From: Candidatus Omnitrophota bacterium
GTDB lineage: Bacteria > Hinthialibacterota > Hinthialibacteria > Hinthialibacterales > Hinthialibacteraceae
DNA length: 64,000 nt
Reading direction: 5' to 3'
Assembly (NCBI GenBank): GCA_013177805.1
Contig: JABLXU010000009.1
Span: 1-64,000, forward strand
The notes beneath the pieces were generated by a model. It was not told the DNA's origin. It was given only the letters and a program-made list of their open reading frames with translations, and did no database searches. Each line of letters starts with the position of its first letter. Positions within the stretch are counted from its first letter, which is position 1. Shown one piece after another: positions 1 through 7,968 of the stretch. The translations under genes and the position numbers were made by a program.

Positions 1-665
1 GTTATAAACGCAACCTGACCGCGGGGGAGATCATCACCCAGGTGATGGGATTCATCCGGGCCGGCAAACCGGTTTCGCGGGTGGTGTTCATGGGCACCGG
101 CGAGCCGTTGCACAATCTGGACGCGGATCGCAAAACGATTGTCATCCTCCATGCCCAGGAGGGCTTGAACCTCTCCCCCCGGCGCGTCACGGTGTCCACT
201 GTGGGGCTGGTCCCCGAAATGTACCGGATCGCCAAGGAGGGGTGGAAAGTGAAACTGGCGCTCTCGCTGCACGCGACGTCCGATGTCAAGCGGGCGGAAC
301 TGATGCCTCTGGCCCGCGCTTACGGGCTCGACCAGGTGAAAGACGCCGCGCGGTATTATCAGCGCTGCAACGGCCGGAGAATCTCGCTGGAGTATCTCAT
401 GATGCAGGGCGTGAATGATTCGCCCAAGGATGCCGAGCGGTTGGCGAAGTTCTGCGACGGCCTGGAATGTCACGTTAACTTGATCCCCTACAACGCCATC
501 CCCCGCGGGCCGTTCCGGCCATCCGCGCCGGAGCGGATCCAAGAATTCAAAGCCCATCTGCTCCGTCACAAAATCGACGTGACGGTCCGCTACAGCCGGG
601 GCCGGTCGATTGACGCGGCTTGCGGGCAATTGCGCTTGCGCCATGAACAATCACGGGCCGGTTGA
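1..665 (+). CDS. rlmN: 23S rRNA (adenine2503-C2)-methyltransferase RlmN, 3' part
   Basis: The reading frame is open from base 3, so the 5' end of the gene lies outside the window. RlmN is a radical-SAM enzyme that methylates C2 of A2503 in 23S rRNA (and A37 in some tRNAs). The visible part begins with YKRNLTAGEIITQV, followed by the family signature VVFMGTGEPLHN and by LALSLHA. It ends with DAACGQLR, which carries the C-terminal cysteine that forms the methylated-Cys intermediate. The CX3CX2C iron-sulfur motif would lie upstream and cannot be seen. The stop overlaps the next gene by 23 bp, so the two are probably co-transcribed. An internal GTG/ATG near base 42 is not the real start. Confidence 0.95.
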   Translation, partial: YKRNLTAGEIITQVMGFIRAGKPVSRVVFMGTGEPLHNLDADRKTIVILHAQEGLNLSPRRVTVSTVGLVPEMYRIAKEGWKVKLALSLHATSDVKRAELMPLARAYGLDQVKDAARYYQRCNGRRISLEYLMMQGVNDSPKDAERLAKFCDGLECHVNLIPYNAIPRGPFRPSAPERIQEFKAHLLRHKIDVTVRYSRGRSIDAACGQLRLRHEQSRAG

Positions 666-1311
666 TCCCCGCTTCCCTCCCCCGCCCTGGGTATTGCGCG
701 GCCACGGGATGATGATCCTGAAAGCAATGCCGCGCCGGGCGAATGCTAGCGCCTTGCCCGCGGGATTTCTCCTCCAATCCCTCATTGGCGGACTTTCGTT
801 CCGGGGATATTACCTAGCAGAATATGAAACTGCCTTGCCGCCGGATCTGCACGCTCCTTGGCACGAGTGGGGCAATGTGGCGGGCTATGTCCGCACCGCC
901 GCCGGCAATGGTTTCTTCATCAGCGGCATGGCCGCGGACAACGAGGCGGCGGTTAGGGGTGGCAGGGAAATCTGGGGGCTGAAGAAATTCCTGGCGGATA
1001 TCCAAATGGAAGCGGCGGGCCGGACCGGTAAAGCCGCCCTTACAGCCTCGGAGGGCCAAATAGATTTGAGTTGGAAGGGGATCGGGCCGGGAATGCGTCT
1101 ATCACCGGTCTTTCGGTTCGTCACATCCCGCCTTGGCGAAATTTTGTTTTATTCGGTCACCATCCAAGGCCGTTTTCATCTGGCCCGCGCCCGGATTACT
1201 TGCCGGACTTCGCCTTCCTTCCCGGCCTTGGCCGAAGGGTCTTTTTGGGCGGTGCGGTTCGAGGAAGGGATAGTAGAAATCAAAGGCCCGGCCGATGGAT
1301 GCATATGCTAA
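643..1311 (+). CDS. Acetoacetate decarboxylase-like protein
   Basis: This 222-residue protein resembles the acetoacetate decarboxylase (ADC) superfamily. The N-terminal PPPPWVLRGHG segment, NVAGYVRT and the block GGREIWGLKKFLADIQ follow the usual family order. Lys114-Lys115 in that block match the Lys pair that includes the Schiff-base lysine of ADC. The ATG at 643 is preferred over a TTG at 610 because it starts just before the conserved N-terminus. It overlaps rlmN by 23 bp. The family also contains non-decarboxylating aldolase-dehydratases and proteins of unknown function, so the substrate is open. No signal peptide is visible. Confidence 0.7.
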   Translation: MNNHGPVDPRFPPPPWVLRGHGMMILKAMPRRANASALPAGFLLQSLIGGLSFRGYYLAEYETALPPDLHAPWHEWGNVAGYVRTAAGNGFFISGMAADNEAAVRGGREIWGLKKFLADIQMEAAGRTGKAALTASEGQIDLSWKGIGPGMRLSPVFRFVTSRLGEILFYSVTIQGRFHLARARITCRTSPSFPALAEGSFWAVRFEEGIVEIKGPADGCIC

Positions 1312-1320
1312 GGATTCGCT

Positions 1321-2571
1321 TTAAGGATTCGTCACCGATTCCACAGGCTGGGTCACCCCGGGCGCGGCAGACTCTGGCATGGCCGGCGCCGCCTCTTCAG
1401 AAACAGCCCGTGCGGCGGCAGCTTCGGGTTGGGCTTCGGCTGGGAGTTCCGCGGCGGCCGGCTGGTCCGCGGTTTGTTGCGCCGCCTGGGCATCGAGCCG
1501 CGCCTGCTTGAGGTCATTCTTCATTTTCACATGATCCTCGAGCGTGGCAAAGAATTTGGTTTCCCCCGTGGGCAGGGAGATGAAATAGAGGTACGTCGTG
1601 TCTGGCGGCATGAAGGCGGCTTCCAACGCCGCGCGGCCCGGATTGCAAATGGCCGCGGGAGGCAGGCCCTTGTGCTTGTAGGTGTTGTAAGGGGATTCGA
1701 TCGCTTTGTCCTCGGCCGTGAGGGGACGGGACCAATCGTTAAGGATGTAGTGAATGGTGCTGTCCATTTGCAGGGGCATCTCTTTTTTTAGCCGGTTGAC
1801 GATCACGGAGGCCACCAGCGGACGGTCCTCCGGGCGCTTGGCTTCTTTCTCCACAATGGAAGCCATCACGACCACCTGGTGGATTTGGCGGTCTTCGATT
1901 AGATTATCATCCTGCCACCACCAGGGCGCGCCCCGTTCTTTTTGTTTTTCCACCGCGGTGTCAAATAATTCATTGATCACCGCGGAAAACCGGCGGGAAA
2001 ACCGTTCGAAGATTTTAATGGGCGGGGTGTTTTTTTGGAGATAATACGTGTCCGGAAACAGCGCTCCTTCTGAAGCGGCATTGGCCCCGCCGGGAGCTTG
2101 CGCAACAACGAACCGGAACACGGGATTATTCTGGGCAAACTGGAGAAAGTCCTCCTTGGGGCAGATTTTCATCTCATCGCAGCGCTGGGCGATTTGCAGC
2201 TGCGTGAAGCCTTCCGGAATAGTTAAGGCGTGCAGATATTTCTGCCCGGTGGCTAAGATATCCAGGACTTCATATGGGCTTTGGGTACCCTTGAATTCAT
2301 ACTCGCCCGCCTGGAGTTTGGCGGTGATCCCGCGCAGATCCGCCATGATGAGAAAGACCTGAACATTGGGAACAATCCCTTTTTCATGGAGCAGATGGGC
2401 GATTTGCGTGGCATTTTTCCCTTCCTCGATCTCGATCAGAAACCGGTCCTGCTCGGTTCCCCAAGGAGAGGTGAAATCGCGGTAGATACAATAGAGTTCC
2501 CATCCGGCTGCGGCCACGAGAATCGCGAGAATTATCACAATACTCCATAGAATTTTCTTTTTCATGATCAC
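1321..2571 (-). CDS. mltG: Endolytic murein transglycosylase MltG (YceG-like)
   Basis: A single N-terminal membrane helix (about residues 6-24) anchors a periplasmic YceG domain. MltG cuts nascent peptidoglycan strands and helps set glycan length. The segment VVMASIVEKEA carries the catalytic glutamate (Glu241 here, equivalent to E. coli Glu218). It is followed by VASVIVNRLKKEMPLQMDSTI, SPYNTYKHKGLPPAAICNPG and the FISLPTGETKFF block, all typical of the family. The last 60 residues form a low-complexity Ala/Gln/Pro/Glu tail that is longer than usual. An ATG at 2565 is an equally possible start. The gene converges on the ADC-like gene with 9 bp between the stops. Confidence 0.95.
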   Translation of the reverse strand: MIMKKKILWSIVIILAILVAAAGWELYCIYRDFTSPWGTEQDRFLIEIEEGKNATQIAHLLHEKGIVPNVQVFLIMADLRGITAKLQAGEYEFKGTQSPYEVLDILATGQKYLHALTIPEGFTQLQIAQRCDEMKICPKEDFLQFAQNNPVFRFVVAQAPGGANAASEGALFPDTYYLQKNTPPIKIFERFSRRFSAVINELFDTAVEKQKERGAPWWWQDDNLIEDRQIHQVVVMASIVEKEAKRPEDRPLVASVIVNRLKKEMPLQMDSTIHYILNDWSRPLTAEDKAIESPYNTYKHKGLPPAAICNPGRAALEAAFMPPDTTYLYFISLPTGETKFFATLEDHVKMKNDLKQARLDAQAAQQTADQPAAAELPAEAQPEAAAARAVSEEAAPAMPESAAPGVTQPVESVTNP

Positions 2572-2939
2572 GCCTTCCCCTTTTTGGATTCCATCCTCAA
2601 TCCACAGAAATAGCCCACCGGCCCAATCAATGACTCGCGTTCAGCCCTGGGCGCAGCGTCATTTGGTGGTTACTATAAATCCTACCATAAAATTGAGTTA
2701 GATCAGAAGGTATCTAACCGGCTCCGTGCGCCGGCCGTGGACCCTGGAGCAGAATCAGGCGCCGGAAAGATTTTACAAATAAATAGAAATCAGGGAGAAC
2801 GTGGAACGATCGCAAGATTACTCTCCAATCACCCCGCTGTCCCGGCCGGGATCCGGAGAGAATCGATGAGGAACCGGGAGATGAAATCCGCCATCGTAGC
2901 GCATCTAATATAAATATAAAAAAGGAATTAAATAGAACC
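2572..2939. other. Intergenic region between divergent mltG and M20 dipeptidase
   Basis: This 368-bp stretch must contain promoters for both divergent genes. Around 2885-2930 it is AT-rich (TAATATAAATATAAAAAAGG), just ahead of the dipeptidase start. No well-spaced consensus promoter, RNA gene or small ORF is convincing. Confidence 0.4.
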
Positions 2940-4322
2940 ATGGATCCGGTAAAGAAATACGTTCAAGAACAAAAAGACCGCTTTGTGAAAGAATTGGCCG
3001 GCTTTCTGCGTATTCCCAGCGTCAGCGCCAAAAGCGAGAGACGGGAGGCTTGCCGGCAAGCCGCGGACTTCTTACTCCAGGAACTAGGCCGGTTGGGATT
3101 CTCTACCTCGCTCCACGAGACACCCGGCCATCCCATCGTCACCGCGTCCCGGATGGACGATCCGGCTCAACCAACAGTGCTGATTTACGGCCATTATGAC
3201 GTGCAGCCGGAAGAACCGCTTGACTTGTGGACCTCGCCGCCTTTTGAGCCCCGGATCGTAAACGGGAATCTCTATGCCCGGGGCGCCTCGGATGACAAAG
3301 GCCAACTGTACGCCCATATCAAGGCGGTGGAGACCCTGATCCGGACCGAAGGAAAACTGCCGGTGAACGTGACTTTTTTGCTCGAGGGGGAAGAAGAAAT
3401 CGCCAGCACCCATTTGGAAGCCTTCATCGAAGAAAACCGGGAAATCCTGCAGGGCGACGTGGCCGTGATCAGCGATTCGAGCCAATACGGACCCGGCATG
3501 CCGGCCATCTGTTACGGCTTGCGGGGAATCTGCGCGGATGAAATCCGGGTGCAAGGCGCGAATCGGGATTTGCACTCCGGCTCGTACGGGGGAGCGGTGC
3601 CCAATCCCTGTAACGTGCTGTGTGAAATCATCGCGAAATTAAAGGACGAAACAGGACGGATCCAAATCCCGGGTTTTTATGAGGATGTGCTGGAACTGGA
3701 AGCGTGGGAGCGGGAAGCCTTCGCCGCCTTGGCCGGGGACGATGAAGATTTCCGGCGGCAACTTGGTGTAGCCGGATTGCATGGGGAGGAAGGCTATACC
3801 ACCCTGGAGAGAAAATGGGCGCGGCCGACGCTGGATGTGAATGGCCTGTTCGGAGGCTACAGCGGTGAAGGCGCGAAAACCATCATTCCCGCCTGGGCGG
3901 GTGCCAAGATTACCATGCGGCTGGTTCCTAATCAACAACCGGACAAAATCCGGCATTTGTTCCGGGAGTATGTGCGACGCGTCGCGCCGGCCTACGTCAC
4001 CGTCTCGTTCGTGGACCACTCCGGCGGCGGTCCGGTGCGGATCCCCCGGGACGCACCGTTCATGAACACAGCCGTCCAAGCGCTGGAATATGGTTTCGGG
4101 CGGAAGCCGGTGTTCATCCGGGAAGGGGGATCGATCCCCGTGGTGTCAACTCTGGAGAGAAAATTAGGCCTGAAAACATTGCTGCTTGGCTTCGGCTTGC
4201 CCGACGATAACGCCCACGCTCCAGATGAAAAATTTTCTTTGGCGGATTATGAGCGGGGGATTTTGACTTCCGCACGATTTTTGCAACTGTGCGCAAAAAC
4301 GGCCGGTGCAGAAACGCGATAA
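2940..4322 (+). CDS. M20 family dipeptidase (carnosinase/CNDP-like)
   Basis: This 460-residue cytosolic metallopeptidase belongs to the M20 family and probably hydrolyses dipeptides. The di-zinc site can be followed through the sequence: His85 and catalytic Asp87 in YGHYDVQP, bridging Asp118 in RGASDDKGQ, the catalytic Glu pair in LLEGEEEI near 148-154, Asp in VISDSSQY, and the last His in DDNAHAPDEKF near the C-terminus. The dimerisation lid lies between, with NRDLHSGSYGG. Length and motif order match CNDP-type dipeptidases rather than the shorter aminoacylases. It starts with MDPVKKYVQE after an AAAAAGGA tract. It is a single gene facing the NodB-like gene tail to tail. Confidence 0.9.
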   Translation: MDPVKKYVQEQKDRFVKELAGFLRIPSVSAKSERREACRQAADFLLQELGRLGFSTSLHETPGHPIVTASRMDDPAQPTVLIYGHYDVQPEEPLDLWTSPPFEPRIVNGNLYARGASDDKGQLYAHIKAVETLIRTEGKLPVNVTFLLEGEEEIASTHLEAFIEENREILQGDVAVISDSSQYGPGMPAICYGLRGICADEIRVQGANRDLHSGSYGGAVPNPCNVLCEIIAKLKDETGRIQIPGFYEDVLELEAWEREAFAALAGDDEDFRRQLGVAGLHGEEGYTTLERKWARPTLDVNGLFGGYSGEGAKTIIPAWAGAKITMRLVPNQQPDKIRHLFREYVRRVAPAYVTVSFVDHSGGGPVRIPRDAPFMNTAVQALEYGFGRKPVFIREGGSIPVVSTLERKLGLKTLLLGFGLPDDNAHAPDEKFSLADYERGILTSARFLQLCAKTAGAETR

Positions 4323-4449
4323 ACAACCTTATTTCCTGGTCAAACAGAAAGCAAAACGCAGCCGGAGAACGGAAAGGCGCGGTTCCCGCCGGGCCGCATT
4401 GTCCCGATACCCACCATGCCGGTTTCCAGCGCTTCGCCTGAAGGCCGTT

Positions 4450-6177
4450 CTACTCGATAAATTTGGTCCGGATCGGCTGGCCCCCCAGCATGCGGTGTAT
4501 CCGCTCCTTCACATAGTTCAACCGGTATTTTTTGGGAAAATAGGGCAGAAAATGATCCCGGCTTTCGGTCAGGATTCGGCGCGTCACCATCCATACCCCG
4601 AGGGGTGGAACCGCGGGCAACGGCTTTTCCCCTGGGGAAATCCGGCGCAATTGGATTTCGATTTTGCCGGGTCCCGAAGTTGGAATCGATGACGACCAGC
4701 CACACTTAAACGGATCGGCCGGGCCGTCCGCGGCCACATAGGGAAAAGGATAGACCTGGTCCCCGCAACCAATCATTTCATCTTGCGTTTGGCCATGCAC
4801 CCGCGGCGTCATGACCTCGATCGTCTGGATGCCTTCTGGAATCATCACCCGCGCCCGCCGCGAAAACAGCCGGATTTGCAGGGTGTCCCCCCGCCGGCGG
4901 AACGCATAGTTGGTCCGGGCGATATCCGCCGGTGACATCCACCGCACGGACCCCAATGCGTTGACCTGGCCGGCGCGTTCTTCCAGGATATCCAGGCCCC
5001 AGGCCAAATCCCATTGGTGACCGGCGAAAATCAGGGGCAAATTCAAAAAACCCCGCAATACGATTTCCTCATTGGGATAGCTCAGCAGACAAAACCGGGG
5101 GACGATGGGAAATCCACCCACGACCATTTCAGCCGGCTCCCATCGGGCGGTCGGCATTTCCGGCGGATTGCGGGAATCAACGGGCCGCCAAGGATGGGGC
5201 GAATCGCTGATCATGGCTTCAATACCACTCCCCAGCATGGCACGGAGCATTTCCTGCGAACTGCGGCCATGCGGTGCCACCATCACCCGGCCCACGCCGA
5301 CCCCCGTACGGCTCTCGAATTTCTCGATCCGGCTCAGGGCTTGATGGATATATGCTTCACATACATTCGCCGGCATCGGCTGCATGAATTCCTCGTAGGT
5401 GTGATTGTTGCCATGCATGATCAGGGAAATCCGGTCCGCGTGTTCGCGGAATAAGCGGCACGCGCCTGGATGAGCGAACCAGCCGTCGAAGGGAATCATG
5501 GCCATGGAGATATGATAGTTATGGGCTTCCGCGTGACGGACCAGATCCGCGTACTGGACGAACCCATAGGAGCGCCAGTGCAGATTGGGATCGTCCAGAA
5601 TCACGGATCCCCGCAGGGGAGGATATTGCCAGGCTCCCTCACCGGCGAGTTCCCGGAGGTAGTGCACCAAAGGAAGCAACGCCATGAATTCGTTTTCCGT
5701 GATCTGATCGCGCAAGCACTCGCCCTCCGCGGGATTCCGGGGCGCGTGGGTCACAAAATCCAGGCGGATCGCTCCTTTCCGCCGCGCGGTCCACACCGGC
5801 CGGCCCTCCACGGTGGCCCGCACGGCGTCGCCTTCCTCCATGGGAAGGGGAGGAAATTCCCTGGATTTTCTCTCCGTCAAGACTTGATTGCGCAAGCGCG
5901 AATCCAATCCTTCGCTCGCGGTGAAATGAATCTCGTGCGAACGGCCAGTCTCCGGATGGGTCCCCCCGGCGATCACGTAACAAAAAAGTCCTTGCCGGGC
6001 GGCTTCTTGGACTGGGACTGGCTGATCCGAAAACCAAATCCCTCCATCGAGTCCGGACCACATTCCTGAAGAACGGCTTTCGAATTTCACAGGAAAAACC
6101 TTTTCGAGGGTATCGAACAACGATTCCCTCGATTCATAATCCTCCGGAGGGAAAACACCAATCTTCTTGTCGGCCAT
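4450..6177 (-). CDS. NodB-like polysaccharide deacetylase family protein
   Basis: This 575-residue protein has a central NodB-type catalytic core. SVILDDPNLHW (Asp195-Asp196) fits motif 1, and MHGNNHTYEEF supplies the HxxxH zinc pair (His255, His259) of motif 2. MVAPHGRSS near 298-306 occupies the place of motif 3. The first 185 residues and the C-terminal 200 residues, which look beta-rich, are not recognised. There is no obvious signal peptide, so it may act in the cytoplasm. AAGGA lies 10 bp before the ATG. It is the last gene of the minus-strand run that contains the NRPS-PKS genes, 138 bp after an acyltransferase gene, and may de-N-acylate a glycan or the natural product. The substrate is not evident. 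Confidence 0.7.
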   Translation of the reverse strand: MADKKIGVFPPEDYESRESLFDTLEKVFPVKFESRSSGMWSGLDGGIWFSDQPVPVQEAARQGLFCYVIAGGTHPETGRSHEIHFTASEGLDSRLRNQVLTERKSREFPPLPMEEGDAVRATVEGRPVWTARRKGAIRLDFVTHAPRNPAEGECLRDQITENEFMALLPLVHYLRELAGEGAWQYPPLRGSVILDDPNLHWRSYGFVQYADLVRHAEAHNYHISMAMIPFDGWFAHPGACRLFREHADRISLIMHGNNHTYEEFMQPMPANVCEAYIHQALSRIEKFESRTGVGVGRVMVAPHGRSSQEMLRAMLGSGIEAMISDSPHPWRPVDSRNPPEMPTARWEPAEMVVGGFPIVPRFCLLSYPNEEIVLRGFLNLPLIFAGHQWDLAWGLDILEERAGQVNALGSVRWMSPADIARTNYAFRRRGDTLQIRLFSRRARVMIPEGIQTIEVMTPRVHGQTQDEMIGCGDQVYPFPYVAADGPADPFKCGWSSSIPTSGPGKIEIQLRRISPGEKPLPAVPPLGVWMVTRRILTESRDHFLPYFPKKYRLNYVKERIHRMLGGQPIRTKFIE

Positions 6178-6315
6178 GGCTCGTTCCTTTCCATCCTCAA
6201 GGTCAATCTACTTGATTTCCACGCTCCACTGGTCATTTGCACGAACAAACAGAAACATCCCCCTCCCTGGAGTTTCAATCCCCACGGATTATGCCGGAAT
6301 TCCACGATTCGGATT

Positions 6316-6804
6316 TCACTCCAGCGGCTGCAATTCCCGGTTGAAGACATAGAGCGGCGTGCGGCCGGTCAAGGGCACTCCGCAACGCGCCACGGGCTTG
6401 GCGGGATTGCCCTGGACCACCGTCATCGGCGGAACCGATGCAGTCACCACGCTTCCCGCTGTCACCACCGCTCCCCGGCCGATGGTCACATTGGGGAGAA
6501 TGATCGCGCCGGGACCCACGAACACTTCATCTTCGATCTTGACGGAAATCTTGCCCCGCTGAATATCCATGTCGCGGAAATGGGCAATAATCGTGGCCCG
6601 GATCCCGATTTCCGACTTGTCCCCGATTGAGACGAGATAGGGAAAGGATGTTTCGATGATGGCATCGTATCCAATCCACACATCCGAACCGATTTGAACC
6701 CCCCGCCATCGGTGCATCCGAATCCGGGATTTATTACTGGGCGTAAACCGCGCCGTGAGTTGCAATACCCGGTTGAGTAATCCTTGTACCAGACCCTCAC
6801 CCAT
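6316..6804 (-). CDS. Hexapeptide-repeat (LbH) O-acyltransferase
   Basis: This 162-residue left-handed beta-helix acyltransferase belongs to the WcaF/LacA/serine acetyltransferase-like group. Its hexapeptide turns include VQIGSDVWIGYDAIIE, VSIGDKSEIGIRATI, VKIEDEVFVGPGAIILPNVTIGRGAVVTAGSVVT and the closing QGNPAKPVAR. The active-site His fits IAHFRD in the middle. Such enzymes move acetyl or acyl groups from CoA or ACP to sugar hydroxyls. It lies downstream of the NRPS-PKS-PPTase genes on the same strand. It may acylate the cluster product or an exopolysaccharide unit (inference). The ribosome-binding site is weak, so the start is less certain. Confidence 0.8.
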   Translation of the reverse strand: MGEGLVQGLLNRVLQLTARFTPSNKSRIRMHRWRGVQIGSDVWIGYDAIIETSFPYLVSIGDKSEIGIRATIIAHFRDMDIQRGKISVKIEDEVFVGPGAIILPNVTIGRGAVVTAGSVVTASVPPMTVVQGNPAKPVARCGVPLTGRTPLYVFNRELQPLE

Positions 6805-7142
6805 TAGCCGCTTGTCTTTCTATCTTGGTCGATGCGCATAATTCATTGTATCGGATTTTATGATTTCCTGAAAAAATCTATGAAATGATGGCTTACTTTT
6901 CACGGAAACAGCGGGAAAGGCACTCTTCCCTCCTCCCGCGAACCATGAAGAAATTATTTATCCGGCTCATCCGGTAACGGGATAATTCTCTTCGGGACAG
7001 CCGTTTGCGTCTCTTCAATATGATCGATGTCCCCCAAATTCCCTCTCCCTCCGGGTGAGGGCTGGGGTGAGGGGGCTTTTGTAGAAGAAACCTTAAGTTT
7101 CCGCCCTTATCCTAGAGTGAATCGAATCGATTTTTACCATAT
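6805..7142. other. Intergenic region containing a palindromic repeat
   Basis: This 338-bp gap separates the PPTase gene from the acyltransferase gene. It holds one copy of the dispersed CCCTCTCCC-type element (7041-7080) and an AT-rich stretch near 6840-6900. No promoter of good consensus and no RNA gene are seen. Confidence 0.4.
7041..7080. repeat. Dispersed palindromic intergenic repeat (CCCTCTCCC type)
   Basis: This copy begins CCCTCTCCCTCCGGGTGAGG and continues with GGGGTGAGGGGGCTTTTGTAG. The same core and the same tail (TGAGGG-3 nt-TTTTGTAG) occur near 63890, and shorter versions occur elsewhere in the window between genes. Confidence 0.6.
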
Positions 7143-7961
7143 TCAGTACGCACTTTCCGGATGATCTTTTTTCTGATGCCCTGCATTTCCCTCCCACAGA
7201 TCTGTTTCGTGGGCCGTTGGTTCACCGGCATAGACCAAAGTCCATTCCCATCCTTCCACCGCCAGTGTACCCGTGTAGCCAGGATCGAGAGCCAAATCCT
7301 CCAACCGCCAGCGGTCCGGAGCCTGGGAATCCCAGCCGGTCCAGCGGAGAGCAGCCGGTTCACCCGGATGGAAGGACACTTCGAACTGGTCCAAGGGAAC
7401 GCTCAATCCCTCGCCCAACGCTTTCACGAACGCTTCCTTGCGCGTCCACCACAAGAAAAAGGCGGTCATGCGCTCCTCCGGGAGCAGCTTTGCGTATGCG
7501 CTCTTTTCACCTGGGGAAAAAAATTCATCGGCAATGGGTAGAACCGCCCGCGCGTCCATGTACTCCAAATCCACACCCACCCGCCGGTTCCAGGTTACCG
7601 CGATTACCGCCTGCCGATACGAATGCGCCACGTTGAACTGGATGCCGCCGGTTTCCTGGCCGCTGGCCAATGCCGGCTTCCCTGTGGGAGAATACCGGAA
7701 GCGGATTCCGGCCGGATCCCGATTCAGATAGAAACTCAGTATTTCCCGCAACCGGCCCCGCGCCACGACGTACGCGTCGCGGTCCCGGCTCAACCGGAAA
7801 CGGGACGCCCGTTCCCGTTCATCCGGAGACAACAACGAATACAGCTTAATCCGTTCGGCATCCGGCCGGTCCAACTGCTCCCGCCAGACATGGACTTCGG
7901 AATCCAAACGATCGCGCAGTGAAGCATCCACTGATTCGTCCCTGGATACCAATGGCTTCAT
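7143..7961 (-). CDS. 4'-phosphopantetheinyl transferase, Sfp type
   Basis: This 272-residue enzyme transfers the 4'-phosphopantetheine arm of CoA to the serine of carrier proteins, activating the PCP and ACP of the adjacent NRPS and PKS. The Sfp motifs are present: RGRLREILSFYL, the SPTGKPAL and FNVAHSYRQAVIAV blocks, the Mg-binding VGVDLEYM, FFSPGEKSAY and WWTRKEAFVKALGEGL. The ATG at 7961 is chosen because AGGTGG sits 5 bp upstream. A longer reading frame from 7994 would overlap the PKS. The gene starts 8 bp after the PKS stop, which indicates one transcript. Length (double that of AcpS) and motifs make this the cluster's dedicated activating enzyme. Confidence 0.95.
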   Translation of the reverse strand: MKPLVSRDESVDASLRDRLDSEVHVWREQLDRPDAERIKLYSLLSPDERERASRFRLSRDRDAYVVARGRLREILSFYLNRDPAGIRFRYSPTGKPALASGQETGGIQFNVAHSYRQAVIAVTWNRRVGVDLEYMDARAVLPIADEFFSPGEKSAYAKLLPEERMTAFFLWWTRKEAFVKALGEGLSVPLDQFEVSFHPGEPAALRWTGWDSQAPDRWRLEDLALDPGYTGTLAVEGWEWTLVYAGEPTAHETDLWEGNAGHQKKDHPESAY

Positions 7962-7968
7962 GATCCAC

